From Halanaerobiales bacterium (lineage in GTDB: Bacteria; Bacillota; Halanaerobiia; Halanaerobiales; DTU029), in NCBI GenBank assembly GCA_025451675.1, contig JANWJZ010000077.1, forward strand, positions 62,001-126,000: a stretch of 64,000 nucleotides of DNA, read 5' to 3'. Positions 27,568 through 38,193 of this stretch are shown one piece after another (the first letter of the stretch is position 1; the number at the start of each line of letters is the position of its first letter). Both the position numbers and the translations under genes were made by a program. The notes below the pieces were generated by a model. The model saw only the letters and a program-made list of their open reading frames with translations. It searched no databases and was not told the DNA's origin.

Positions 27568-29163
27568 ATGAGTAAAGTAAAGGTATTAGTAAGTGATTAC
27601 ATATCAGATGAAGGTATTAAAATATTGGAAAAGGAAGATTTTGAAGTAACTTATGATTACAAAATGAGTAGAGAGGAATTTCTCAACATCATTGGTGAAT
27701 ATGATGGTATCATTGTCAGAAGTTTTACCCAACTTGACAAAGAAGCCCTGGATAAAGCAGAGAAGTTAAAGGTAATCGGTAGAGCGGGTACAGGATTTGA
27801 CAATATTGACCTGGAAGAGGCCAGTAAAAAAGGTATAATTGTCTTTAATACGCCCAATGGTAATACCATCTCTGCTGCAGAGCATACAATGGCTTTATTA
27901 CTTTCCCTGTCCCGTAATGTACCACAGGCCAATAAGGCACTTTATAATGGAATCTGGGACCGGAAAAAGTATAACGGAGTTGAGTTAAAAGATAAGACCT
28001 TGGGTATCATTGGTTTAGGGAGAATTGGCAGCCGGGTTGCTAAATATGCCCAGGCCTTTGGCATGAATGTAATTGCCAATGACCCCTATATTCCTCTGTC
28101 CAAAGCAGAAAACTTAAATGTTAAACTGGTGGATTTTGATGAGTTATTGAGAGTCTCTGATTTTATAACCCTGCATACACCACTGACTGATGAAACTTAT
28201 CATATACTGGGAGAAGAAGAATTTAAGCGCATGAAAGATAATGTGCGGATTATCAATGTAGCCAGGGGTAAGAATATCGATACTATTGCTCTGGCGGAAG
28301 CTATCAAAGAGGGTAAAGTGGCCGGGGCTGCCCTTGATGTTTTTGAGGAAGAACCCCTGTCACCGGATCACCCAATCCTGAAATTTGAGGATAAAGTTAT
28401 CGTTACCTGCCATCTTGGTGGAACTACCACCGAAGCGATGGATAATGTATCAATTGATGCTGCTGAGCAGGTTGTGGCAGTACTGAAATATGGTAGACTA
28501 CCGGAATCACCTTTGAACGTCTATTCTATTGAACCACAGGTATTGAAAAAGGCTGAACCTTATCTACAATTAATCAGTAAATTAGGTAATTTCCTGGCCA
28601 GATGGAAGGGTAATGAAAGAATAAGCGCCATTGAGATTGAGTATGGTGGAGAGATGTTTAATTCTGGTCTCAAACCATTTACGGCAACTGCAATTAAAGA
28701 AATACTGGGTCCTGTTCTGGATCACCGTGTTAATCTGGTTAATGCTTATATAGTGGCCAGAGAGCGTGGAATAAGCATAAAGGAAAGCCTTGTTAAAAAA
28801 CCGGATACTTTAAGTAACCTGGTTAGAATTACAATAAAAACAAAAAAGGGAGAATATAGCCTGACCGGTACTACACTCCCCTTTGGTGATCGGCTCATTG
28901 AGATTAATGGTTATAGAATAGATCTCCATCTGGAAGGCAATTTCATTGTCGCTATTTATAAGGATCAACCTGGTGTTATAGGAAAGATTGGTACTATCCT
29001 GGGCAATAAGGGCATAAATATAGCCTACATGCAAGTAGGCCGGAATATCGATACAGGTGAAGCGATAAGCCTTATTCAGCCAGATACAATGCCTAGTGCA
29101 GAAATAATGGAAGAAATCAAAAAAGAAATGGATTTGCTGGATCTGGCCTATATCGAGATTTAA
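27568..29163 (+). CDS. serA: D-3-phosphoglycerate dehydrogenase
   Basis: GIIGLGRIGSRVAKYAQAFGM; INVARGKNIDTIAL; ASB and C-terminal ACT domains. Confidence 0.95.
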   Translation: MSKVKVLVSDYISDEGIKILEKEDFEVTYDYKMSREEFLNIIGEYDGIIVRSFTQLDKEALDKAEKLKVIGRAGTGFDNIDLEEASKKGIIVFNTPNGNTISAAEHTMALLLSLSRNVPQANKALYNGIWDRKKYNGVELKDKTLGIIGLGRIGSRVAKYAQAFGMNVIANDPYIPLSKAENLNVKLVDFDELLRVSDFITLHTPLTDETYHILGEEEFKRMKDNVRIINVARGKNIDTIALAEAIKEGKVAGAALDVFEEEPLSPDHPILKFEDKVIVTCHLGGTTTEAMDNVSIDAAEQVVAVLKYGRLPESPLNVYSIEPQVLKKAEPYLQLISKLGNFLARWKGNERISAIEIEYGGEMFNSGLKPFTATAIKEILGPVLDHRVNLVNAYIVARERGISIKESLVKKPDTLSNLVRITIKTKKGEYSLTGTTLPFGDRLIEINGYRIDLHLEGNFIVAIYKDQPGVIGKIGTILGNKGINIAYMQVGRNIDTGEAISLIQPDTMPSAEIMEEIKKEMDLLDLAYIEI

Positions 29164-29819
29164 AAATTAATTACCTTTCTGGCCAGATCACCGGCTGAAT
29201 GAAGTTCCAACAGGGAATTTATATAATTCCCTGTCCTATAATAGGCAATAGCCAGTATTAAATGAGAATATTTATTTTCCTTAATTTCCAGGGCTTTTCT
29301 TGCCTCTCTTTTGGAACTATTATAATCAGATAGTTCAAGATAGGCTGCAGCCAACAGGTTTCTTATCCAGATATTGGCTGGTTCTATCTCGATAATCTTT
29401 TGAAAATACTTAACCGAATTATTATAATTACCATTGATCACATAAGCAAAGGCAGCATAATTTAATAATATAACATCTTCACTTTTCTCATCTACCCCTT
29501 TTATATAAGGGTTGATGGTGGCATTGAATTCACTGAGACTTATAAATTCTTTAATGTAATCAAAGTTTTCAAAGGCCTCAAGGATCAGGCCTAGATTAGC
29601 AAGAGCGATACTATATCTAAAATTAGCCAGTATATCTCTTTCGTTCTTTTCCAGGATATACTGGCTTTCTTTTAGAATCTCGTCCCAGTTTATTTTACTA
29701 TACACAAAGTTTCCATAGACAGGATTCAATATTGCAGGTTGCAACAAAAAACCCAGTAGCAGGAAAAGGAGGATTAATATATTCAGTATTTTTCTGTTTG
29801 CGATATTAATATCTAGCAT
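29160..29819 (-). CDS. TPR-like repeat protein with N-terminal TM
   Basis: Repeat helices (YNNSVKYFQKIIEIEPANIWIRNLLAAAYLELSDYNSSKREARKAL). Confidence 0.7.
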   Translation of the reverse strand: MLDINIANRKILNILILLFLLLGFLLQPAILNPVYGNFVYSKINWDEILKESQYILEKNERDILANFRYSIALANLGLILEAFENFDYIKEFISLSEFNATINPYIKGVDEKSEDVILLNYAAFAYVINGNYNNSVKYFQKIIEIEPANIWIRNLLAAAYLELSDYNSSKREARKALEIKENKYSHLILAIAYYRTGNYINSLLELHSAGDLARKVINF

Positions 29820-29851
29820 TAAAACACCTGCTTCCTTTTCCTCGTACTATT

Positions 29852-30079
29852 TTACTCTTTGAATAGTTCCTTCAGGGGCTCCTCTGGAATAATGGTGGAA
29901 ATAGCATGCTTGTAGATCATCTGCTCTTTTCCGTCTACCTTCAGAATAACAATATAATTATCAAAACCTACTACTATACCTGTCAACTGAAATCCATTGA
30001 CCAGAAAAATGGTTGTCTTAATTTTTTTCTTCCTGACCTCATTTAACAGGGCATCCTGCAATTTTAATTGCTGTTTCAT
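29852..30079 (-). CDS. hfq: RNA chaperone Hfq
   Basis: [40 protein letters not shown]...YKHAISTI; strong SD before ATG 30079. Confidence 0.95.
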   Translation of the reverse strand: MKQQLKLQDALLNEVRKKKIKTTIFLVNGFQLTGIVVGFDNYIVILKVDGKEQMIYKHAISTIIPEEPLKELFKE

Positions 30080-30151
30080 AATATCCCCCTCCTTATGGAT
30101 ATAATAAATAATTCTACAGTTGTAATAAAAATCCTGCAAATTATTAATATT

Positions 30152-30379
30152 TTAATTTCCTTCTTCATCTATTGTTTCCATATATTTCTCCCCGCAGGTT
30201 ACACAATATCCTTTTTTTAATGATAATTCCCTGTAATAAAGAGGAAGGGTATGTAATAAAAGCTTTTTGCCCCTCTCTTTTCCCAATCTATAGCCCAGGT
30301 TAAAGCTCAGGAAGATTATTGTTATCAGAAACAATATTATATTAATTAATTCACTTATCCATCCCATATATTTTTTCAC
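30152..30379 (-). CDS. Small single-TM protein with CxxC motif
   Basis: 75 aa; one TM; GYCVTCGEKY; overlaps upstream gene by 29 nt. Confidence 0.55.
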   Translation of the reverse strand: MKKYMGWISELINIILFLITIIFLSFNLGYRLGKERGKKLLLHTLPLYYRELSLKKGYCVTCGEKYMETIDEEGN

Positions 30380-30926
30380 CCAGAAATAGAAATAGATAGA
30401 GGATAAAGGAAGCAGAATAATAATAAAGGCACTTAACCGGGAAAAATCTTAATGCAAGCAAAAACAGGGCAATAGTAATAAAGAGAGAGTTAAATTTACC
30501 CAATCTATTAACCAGATTACTGCTGTCGATATAAATATCTTTTTTCAGATCCAGAAAATCATCTATAAACTGTATTGAACAGACTATCAATAAAGCAGCC
30601 AGGCATTCCTGTAATGAATTCATATAAGTAGTAAATAAAAGCAGCAAAACACCTTCCTGCCAACCCTTTAAACCACTAGGTAATCTTTCATTTAGTTCAT
30701 TACACATGCCCAGGAAATAGCTGGCAGCAAAGATCGAGACAGCTTCAGAAAAATTTAAATATAAGCTGATTATTACCAGGACCAGGGAATAGGGAAGTAT
30801 GGCCCTTTTAAATATTGAGGCTATGTTCCACTGCCCCTTGAGTTCATCTATATCCCTATCTATATAATCATCCATTATCTTTATAACAAGTCCCATGAGA
30901 AAAATACCCATAAATCTCCTAAACAT
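30351..30926 (-). CDS. Compact UbiA-like polytopic membrane protein
   Basis: Two Asp-rich motifs: MDDYIDRDIDE and FIDDFLDLKKD, spaced by TM segments. Confidence 0.5.
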   Translation of the reverse strand: MFRRFMGIFLMGLVIKIMDDYIDRDIDELKGQWNIASIFKRAILPYSLVLVIISLYLNFSEAVSIFAASYFLGMCNELNERLPSGLKGWQEGVLLLLFTTYMNSLQECLAALLIVCSIQFIDDFLDLKKDIYIDSSNLVNRLGKFNSLFITIALFLLALRFFPVKCLYYYSASFILYLFLFLGEKIYGMDK

Positions 30927-31530
30927 AGCTTAACACCATTTTTTTAACTTCTTTAAAGCCTTCTTTATATAGGGCAGAAATGGGTATTATTATAATATCT
31001 TTTATATTTTTTTTTAATATTTTTAAATTCATTTCCGCAAAAGACAGATCCATTTTGTTGGCCAGGATAGCATATTTCTTTTCCATACTGGCGTAGTCCA
31101 GTATAAGTCGGTCAACCGGAAGAAGGATATCCTTACCCTTTTTATCATTTTTAATATTTTTAATATCGATTATATGTAAAATAAATTCAGTATCTCTGAT
31201 AAGTCTAAGGGTCCTGGCCATAGCCAGCCTAACTTCTTCATCTGGATGAATGCCATCACTTAAACCACAACTATCGATAAGTTGAAGCTCTCTTATAGTT
31301 TTTCCCTTATTTATTTCCAATTTTATAAGCTGTATCTCTTTAGTTGTATTTTCCTTTACTGAAATCAATTTTTTCCTGGCTTCAGACAGGCTATAGCTGT
31401 TGATAGCGGTATAACCAGCACGCTGTCTGACATGAAACTTTAACTCTTTAACCCCCATATATTCGGCAAAATTAATCACAAAACAGGTTTTACCTACATT
31501 GGGCATCCCGGTTACAAGGCATTTCTTCAT
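30919..31530 (-). CDS. Small Era/TrmE-like GTPase
   Basis: G1 GMPNVGKT, G3 DSCGLSDG, G4 NKMD, G5 ISAL. Confidence 0.8.
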   Translation of the reverse strand: MKKCLVTGMPNVGKTCFVINFAEYMGVKELKFHVRQRAGYTAINSYSLSEARKKLISVKENTTKEIQLIKLEINKGKTIRELQLIDSCGLSDGIHPDEEVRLAMARTLRLIRDTEFILHIIDIKNIKNDKKGKDILLPVDRLILDYASMEKKYAILANKMDLSFAEMNLKILKKNIKDIIIIPISALYKEGFKEVKKMVLSYV

Positions 31531-32548
31531 CTGTGCCTTCCTCCCCGAGCAGGTCTTCTTTTTTTATGTATATCAAGTCTTTCCTGCTGATATTCTCCAT
31601 TTTTATGATTCTTCTGGCATGATACCTGATGGAGCGTTCCACCAGATTTCTTACTGTCCTGGCATTGCCATTAATAATTTCTTTATTTCTTATTTCACTC
31701 AATATCCTATATATATAATGTTTACTTTTGTCATCAAGGATATATTCCCGTTCTTTATACATTATTTCAGCAATCTGTACTAACTCATCCAGGGAGTAAT
31801 CAGGGAAATCAATTTGGATGGCAAAACGGGAAGCCAGCCCGGGATTAGTTTTTAAAAAATAATTCATTTCATCACGATAACCAGCAAGAATAATAATAAG
31901 CTTATCTTTATAATCCTCCATAGCCTTGACCAGGGTATCTATGCATTCCTTTCCGAAATCCTTCTCTCCTCCCCGGGCCAGGGAATAGGCTTCATCGATA
32001 AAGAGTACTCCACCCAAAGCCCTTTCCACTACTTTTCTGGTTTTCTGGGCAGTATGGCCGATATATTCCCCGACCAGATCAGCCCTCTCTACTTCTATCA
32101 ATTCACCACCTTTTAAATAACCAATCTCTTTAAATATTTTGCCGATAATCCTGGCCATTGTTGTCTTGCCTGTTCCGGGATTCCCTTTAAAGATCATATG
32201 CATTACGACAGGAGAGGTTTTCAATTTATAGCTCTCTCTTAATTTTTGCACCTTGATAAAGGCAATATAATCCTTTACAATCTTTTTTACTTCCTCAAGG
32301 CCAATAAGAGTATCCATTTCCTCCAATAATCTTTTCAACTTCTCTCCTTCTTCTATATTTTTATCTTTATTTTCAACAGGCTGCAGATTAAGCGTCCTTT
32401 CTTCTCTGTAAATTCTCCTCTCATAGCTATGATTTATATTGACTTCATTGAGATTAAATAATTTATTGAAGGCCTCTGCAATGGGAATTTCCCCCATTGT
32501 AAATTTTTCAATAATATAATCCTGGGTAAACCTTTCTTTAAAACTCAT
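31490..32548 (-). CDS. AAA+ ATPase, SpoVK/CbbX family
   Basis: GNPGTGKTTMARIIG; GGVLFIDEAYSLARGGEKDFGKECIDTLVKAMED; NPGLASRF. Confidence 0.88.
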   Translation of the reverse strand: MSFKERFTQDYIIEKFTMGEIPIAEAFNKLFNLNEVNINHSYERRIYREERTLNLQPVENKDKNIEEGEKLKRLLEEMDTLIGLEEVKKIVKDYIAFIKVQKLRESYKLKTSPVVMHMIFKGNPGTGKTTMARIIGKIFKEIGYLKGGELIEVERADLVGEYIGHTAQKTRKVVERALGGVLFIDEAYSLARGGEKDFGKECIDTLVKAMEDYKDKLIIILAGYRDEMNYFLKTNPGLASRFAIQIDFPDYSLDELVQIAEIMYKEREYILDDKSKHYIYRILSEIRNKEIINGNARTVRNLVERSIRYHARRIIKMENISRKDLIYIKKEDLLGEEGTDEEMPCNRDAQCR

Positions 32549-32642
32549 GTCAGCTCACCCTTTTTAAATAAGCTCAAAAATTAGTTAAAGCTTACAAGGG
32601 TATTATATGAGCTACGGCCTGTATATGTTACAGGAAAAAGAA

Positions 32643-32670
32643 AAAAGGCATTTTATTTAAAAATGCCTTT
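32643..32670 (-). terminator. Hairpin terminator downstream of miaA
   Basis: AAAGGCATTTT-attt-AAAAATGCCTTT. Confidence 0.65.
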
Positions 32671-32685
32671 CCATTTACTCTGGAT

Positions 32686-33636
32686 TTATAAATCCCTGTC
32701 CCATTTTGAAATTAAAGCCATTATTTCCTGGTATACCTTTATATCGCTTTTACCCGTCAGATTGAACCAGTGTAAATCCTTTTCTCTATTAAACCAGGTA
32801 ATCTGCTTCTTTGCATAATTTCTGGTGTTTTTTTTAAGGATTCTGATCGCCTCTTCCAGGGGATAATCTCCTTTCAAATAGCCTATTATTTCCTTATAAC
32901 CTAATCCCTGTAGGGCAGTAGCACTCATATTAAAGCCAGCTTTGATTATATTCTTTACCTCTTCCACTAAACCCTTTTTGATCATCAGATCTACCCTTTT
33001 ATTAATCCTGTCATAAAGCTCCTCCCGCTCCCTGATCAGGCCGATTTTCAGGGTATTGTAGCGGGGAGGAGTATATTTCTGTTTTTCAAGATAATAAGTC
33101 ATATTATGACCCGTTTCCTGGAAGATTTCTATCGCCCGGATAATCCTGCGCAAATCATTGGGATGAATTTTCCGGGCATGTTCAGGATCAATTTCGGCCA
33201 GTTTTTGGTGAAGGTATTCATTCCCGTATTTTCTGGCCATTTCCGTTAACTCTGCCCTCAGTTGATGGTTAGTCTCCATTTCGGGAAAAAGAAAACCCTG
33301 TATTACTGCCCTGATATATAATCCAGTACCACCTACCATTATTGGCAGGGAGCCTCTGGCACAGATTTCCCTGATCAGGCGGTCCGCTTCCTGCTGATAA
33401 TCCGCCACAGAATATGTTTCATCAGGATTAATGATATCAATCATATGGTGTCTTACCCTTTTTCTCTCTTCTGCTGAAGCCTTAGCAGTCCCTATATCCA
33501 TGTAGCGGTAGATCTGCATGGAATCAGCGGAAATAATTTCTCCCTGTAATTCCTCAGCTATCTTTAACGATAGTTCTGTCTTACCTACTGCAGTCGGTCC
33601 TGTTATTATCAGTAAGGGGTATTTTGCCATATTCAT
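32686..33636 (-). CDS. miaA: tRNA dimethylallyltransferase
   Basis: IITGPTAVGKTELSLKIA; ISADSMQIYRYMDIGTAK; VGGTGLYIRA. Confidence 0.96.
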   Translation of the reverse strand: MNMAKYPLLIITGPTAVGKTELSLKIAEELQGEIISADSMQIYRYMDIGTAKASAEERKRVRHHMIDIINPDETYSVADYQQEADRLIREICARGSLPIMVGGTGLYIRAVIQGFLFPEMETNHQLRAELTEMARKYGNEYLHQKLAEIDPEHARKIHPNDLRRIIRAIEIFQETGHNMTYYLEKQKYTPPRYNTLKIGLIREREELYDRINKRVDLMIKKGLVEEVKNIIKAGFNMSATALQGLGYKEIIGYLKGDYPLEEAIRILKKNTRNYAKKQITWFNREKDLHWFNLTGKSDIKVYQEIMALISKWDRDL

Positions 33637-33644
33637 CTCCTTCT

Positions 33645-35537
33645 CTATCTCCCCATGCTCCTGGCTATTTCTTCATTACTGATATGGACTATAATCGGCC
33701 GGCCATGGGGGCATCTTTCTGGATTTTTTGTTTTAAATAGTCCGGCAACTAACTCTTCCATCTCCCTCATATCCATATATTTACCTGCCTTAATGGCCGC
33801 CTTACAGGACATGAGGGCAATGAGATCATCTATAAGGTCAGCTGGTTGCATGATTCTATCATTTTCAAGGAGCCGGTCAATTATTTCTCTTACTATTAAC
33901 GGTCCAGGCAGATTCTTAAGGAGCAGGGGCAGCTCTGTTACTATATAACTGTTACTGCCAAAGGCTTCTATTTTAATTCCGAGCCTGTTTAAAAGTTCAT
34001 AGTGCTTTTCTATGATCTCTTTTTCTGCCAGTGTTACCTCAATATTTACCGGAACCAGCAGGGCCTGTGTTAAAATCTCCTGCTGCTTATATTCTGCATA
34101 TTTTTTTTCATATAATACCCGCTCATGGGCATTATGTTGATCTATAATATAAAGCCCATCTATTCCCTCGGCGAGAATATAAGTATTGAGGATCTGGCCG
34201 AAAATCCTCTTGATTCCCGGCAGAGCTGGTTTAGCCTCCTCTTGAGTTGTTTTAGCTAATTCATCAATATCATCTAAGTCCTCTATATCTTCCGGTACAT
34301 ATCTTAAATCAACAACCTGTTTCTCTTTATAATTACCATGGATTCCAGTAGTTTTTTCCTCTGCTATTTTTCCTGCAACATATTTTTTTTCAGGATATCT
34401 ATCATCTGCAAAATATTTATTATCTGCAGGCAAATCAGCCCTATCCTTCTGCTTATTAATGTCCAGGGAACTATAATTGTCAAAATCAAATCTGACTTCC
34501 TGAAACCTATCTTCTTTCTGTTTCCTTATCTTTAATTGGGGGGCTGTATTTATCTGGGAGAGGGTTTTCCGGATACCTTTTTCAATGATTTTCTCTATTA
34601 TTTCCTCTCTACTGAATTTTACTTCCCTTTTACTGGGATGGACATTAACATCAACCAGTACCTGGTTTAATTTAATATTTAAAAAGACGACAGGATATCT
34701 GGCAGGAGGAATAAGGCCCTGATATCCTTTCTCCACTCCCCTGCTCAGGGAACGGTTATAAACAGTCCTCTTGTTTACAAAAAAGATCTGATGGCTCCTG
34801 GAAGAACGGGTATAGCCGGGCCTGGCAATATACCCGTTTAACTTAACATAGCTCTCCTCATAGTCAAGTTCTATAAGATTTTTGACCAATTCTTCTCCAT
34901 AGATGGCATAGATGGTATCTAACAGATTTCCCGTACCGGGTGTTTTAAGGACCTCCCGTTTATTATGTATCAAAGTAAATTTAATCTCTGGATAGGCCAT
35001 GGACTCCCTGTTAACAATATTGCTGATATGGCCGAATTCTGTCTCAATGGTCTTTAAATATTTAAAACGGGCCGGTGTATTATAAAAGATATCCCGAACT
35101 GTAATATCAGTTCCGACAGGTATACCGGCAGGTACTTTTTTAATAATTTCTCCACCCTCCAGCAACATCCGGCAACCCTTTAATGAATCAATACTACGGG
35201 AATATATTTCTATTTTACTTACGGAAGCAATACTGGCCAGGGCTTCTCCCCTGAATCCCAGGGTCCGGATGGAATAAAGATCATTGACATTCTCAATTTT
35301 ACTGGTTGCATAACGGTCAAAGGCCAGTTCCAGATCATCCTCAGCAATTCCTTTGCCATTGTCCTTCACCCGGATACTATCCCTGCCTCCATTCTCAATT
35401 TCAATGGTAATCTCAGTACTCCCTGCATCTATGGAGTTTTCCACTAATTCCTTCACTATTGAGGCCGGCCTTTCTATAACCTCACCGGCGGAAATCTGAT
35501 TGGCAACAATCTCCGGTAATTTTTTAATTATTCCCAT
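33645..35537 (-). CDS. mutL: DNA mismatch repair protein MutL
   Basis: GHKL motifs: ELVENSIDAGSTEI, DNGKGI, TLGFRGEALASI; C-terminal endonuclease-type motif. Confidence 0.97.
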   Translation of the reverse strand: MGIIKKLPEIVANQISAGEVIERPASIVKELVENSIDAGSTEITIEIENGGRDSIRVKDNGKGIAEDDLELAFDRYATSKIENVNDLYSIRTLGFRGEALASIASVSKIEIYSRSIDSLKGCRMLLEGGEIIKKVPAGIPVGTDITVRDIFYNTPARFKYLKTIETEFGHISNIVNRESMAYPEIKFTLIHNKREVLKTPGTGNLLDTIYAIYGEELVKNLIELDYEESYVKLNGYIARPGYTRSSRSHQIFFVNKRTVYNRSLSRGVEKGYQGLIPPARYPVVFLNIKLNQVLVDVNVHPSKREVKFSREEIIEKIIEKGIRKTLSQINTAPQLKIRKQKEDRFQEVRFDFDNYSSLDINKQKDRADLPADNKYFADDRYPEKKYVAGKIAEEKTTGIHGNYKEKQVVDLRYVPEDIEDLDDIDELAKTTQEEAKPALPGIKRIFGQILNTYILAEGIDGLYIIDQHNAHERVLYEKKYAEYKQQEILTQALLVPVNIEVTLAEKEIIEKHYELLNRLGIKIEAFGSNSYIVTELPLLLKNLPGPLIVREIIDRLLENDRIMQPADLIDDLIALMSCKAAIKAGKYMDMREMEELVAGLFKTKNPERCPHGRPIIVHISNEEIARSMGR

Positions 35538-35544
35538 AAGCTAA

Positions 35545-38193
35545 TCACCAGTTCCCTTTCCGGGCTTCTTCCTGTAATTGGTATAGAAAATTCATCGCCT
35601 CCAGGGGCGTTATATTTAACAGGTTTTTATTTAACAATTTTTCTATGATTTTATCCTCTACTTTATTACTGTTTGCTTCAAATAAAGCTAATTGCCTGTT
35701 GGATTTTTCTTTTATTTCAATATCTTCTTGTCTATCTCTGGCCCTATCATTATATTCCTCTTGAATAATTTCCTTATTATTGTTCTCCAGTTCCTGTAAA
35801 ATATCATTTGCCTTTTCGATAATCTCAGCAGGCAATCCGGCCAATTTTGCCACTTCAATACCGTAACTTTCGCTGGCTTTACCGGGAACTATTTTATGGA
35901 GAAAATGAATCCCTTCCTCGTTTTCCTCCACAAGCACATTGTAGTTTTTGATACCCGGTTTATCTTCTTCCAGGCGGGTGAGTTCGTGATAATGAGTGGC
36001 AAATAAAGTACGGGCTCCTATTTTCGCGGGGTCACAGATATATTCACTGACCGCCCAGGCTATACTCAGTCCATCATAGGTACTGGTCCCCCGGCCCACC
36101 TCATCGAGGATGATCAGGCTTCTGGCACTGGCATTATTCAGGATATTGGCCACTTCATTCATCTCAACCATGAAAGTACTCTGGCCTGTGCTCAGGTTAT
36201 CACTGGCCCCAATCCGGGTGAAAATCCTATCCACCAGGCCTATCCTGGCACTACTGGCCGGGACAAAACTGCCAATCTGGGCCATCAATACGATTAAGGC
36301 CACCTGCCGCATATAGGTTGATTTACCGGACATATTGGGGCCGGTAATGATAAGGAAACGGTGGGAATCCTGATCAAGATAAGTATCATTGGGTACAAAT
36401 TTATCATTGACCATTTTTTCCACTACCGGGTGTCTGCCCTCTTTTATTTCAATCACCATATCTTCTGAAATAATAGGTTTCGTATAATTATTCTCCACAG
36501 CAACCAGGGTCAATGTGCTGATCACATCAATAAGGGCAACGATACTGGCTGCCTTTCTGACCCTTTCAATATTTATTTCGATAAACTCCCGGACCTCCAG
36601 AAAAAGTTCATACTCCAGGTCATTGATCCTTTCCTCAGCAGAAAGAATCCGGTTTTCCATCTCCTTTAAGGCAGGAGTTATATATCGCTCACTATTGGCC
36701 AGGGTCTGTTTTCTGGTATAATCCTCCGGCACCCTGTCCAGATTTGCCTTCGTAACCTCTATATAATAACCGAAAATCTTATTATAGCCTACCTTCAAGG
36801 AGCTGATTCCGGTCCTTTCCCGTTCACTGGCCTGTAAATTAGTTATCCACTGGCGGCCATTACGCATAATTTCTCTTAGCTCATCCAGTTCTGCATTATA
36901 GCCATCCCGGATAATACCACCCTCCCGGATAGAAAGGGGCGGTTCATCAACAATGGCTTTTTCCAGAAGGGCAGTAATATCTTCCAGTGTATCAAAGTCT
37001 TTATTTATTTTTGCAAAAAAATCAGTACTCAATAAAGAAAGATTCTTCCTTAAGGTAGGAAGTTTATCCAGAGAGTAGCTTAATGCAGTCAGGTCCCTGG
37101 CATTGGCACTGCCATAGGTGATTCTGGATAGGATCCGCTCCAGATCATATATACCATCAATATTACTCCGGATAGCCTGTAATAAAATAAAATTTTCCTT
37201 CAATTCCTCTATCGCATCAAGCCGTTCTTCAATCATTCTTTTGTTTATTAAGGGCTGATTAATCCATTTTTTAAGCAGGCGACCACCCATGGATGTCAGG
37301 GTTTTATCAAGAACCTGGAGCAGTGTTCCCTGTTTCTTGTTATCCCTTAAGCTGGTGGTCAATTCCAGGTTTCTCCTGGTGGCAGTATCCAGAATCATAA
37401 AATCACTTAAATTATAAAAGCTGAGCCTATCAATATGTTTCAGGGTTCTTTTCTGGGTTTCCTGAACAAAGTTCAGCACCTCTCCCGCGGCCAGTAATGC
37501 AGCACTGGAGTCTTCCAGGCCGTAAATAGAAAGGGAATTGACCTGAAAATGGGCCAGCAGTATTTCTTCCGCTCCATTTGCTTTAATACCCTTTAACTCA
37601 TTGACCAGTACTTTATTCCGTTCACAAAAAAGCTGAAAATCCTTTTTTTCCAGCAAAGAATCAGCACTGATAATTTCTCTGGGCTGGATTCTGTCCAGTT
37701 CATCCCACAGCTTGTCAATATTATCCAGAGAGATTTCTGTTACATAAAATTCCCCAGTGGATATATCTATATAGGAAAAACCCAGATTGTCATGGTATAT
37801 AACAATCGCTGCAAGATAATTATTATCTTTATCACTGAGGATATCGCTTTCTACAATGGTCCCCGGGGTAATTACCCTGACTACATCCCTTTCCACAAGG
37901 CCGTCTGCTTCCGCAGGGTCTTCCAATTGCTCACAGATAGCCACTTTATAGCCTTGGTCAATTAATCGGGCAATATAGCTATCGGCTGAGTGATAGGGGA
38001 CACCAGCCATGGGGGCCTTCTCTCCTCCCCCCTTATTACGGGCTGTCAGGGCTATATCCAGGACCCGGGCAGCTATTTGGGCATCCTCAAAGAACATTTC
38101 ATAGAAATCGCCCAGACGAAAAAAAAGAATGGCATCTCTATATTTTTCTTTGATCTTCAAATATTGCTCCATCATGGGGGTCAGTTGACTCAA
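35545..38193 (-). CDS. mutS: DNA mismatch repair protein MutS
   Basis: FFRLGDFYEMFFEDA; ITGPNMSGKSTYMRQ; ILDEVGRGTSTYDGLSIAWA. Confidence 0.97.
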   Translation of the reverse strand: MSQLTPMMEQYLKIKEKYRDAILFFRLGDFYEMFFEDAQIAARVLDIALTARNKGGGEKAPMAGVPYHSADSYIARLIDQGYKVAICEQLEDPAEADGLVERDVVRVITPGTIVESDILSDKDNNYLAAIVIYHDNLGFSYIDISTGEFYVTEISLDNIDKLWDELDRIQPREIISADSLLEKKDFQLFCERNKVLVNELKGIKANGAEEILLAHFQVNSLSIYGLEDSSAALLAAGEVLNFVQETQKRTLKHIDRLSFYNLSDFMILDTATRRNLELTTSLRDNKKQGTLLQVLDKTLTSMGGRLLKKWINQPLINKRMIEERLDAIEELKENFILLQAIRSNIDGIYDLERILSRITYGSANARDLTALSYSLDKLPTLRKNLSLLSTDFFAKINKDFDTLEDITALLEKAIVDEPPLSIREGGIIRDGYNAELDELREIMRNGRQWITNLQASERERTGISSLKVGYNKIFGYYIEVTKANLDRVPEDYTRKQTLANSERYITPALKEMENRILSAEERINDLEYELFLEVREFIEINIERVRKAASIVALIDVISTLTLVAVENNYTKPIISEDMVIEIKEGRHPVVEKMVNDKFVPNDTYLDQDSHRFLIITGPNMSGKSTYMRQVALIVLMAQIGSFVPASSARIGLVDRIFTRIGASDNLSTGQSTFMVEMNEVANILNNASARSLIILDEVGRGTSTYDGLSIAWAVSEYICDPAKIGARTLFATHYHELTRLEEDKPGIKNYNVLVEENEEGIHFLHKIVPGKASESYGIEVAKLAGLPAEIIEKANDILQELENNNKEIIQEEYNDRARDRQEDIEIKEKSNRQLALFEANSNKVEDKIIEKLLNKNLLNITPLEAMNFLYQLQEEARKGNW

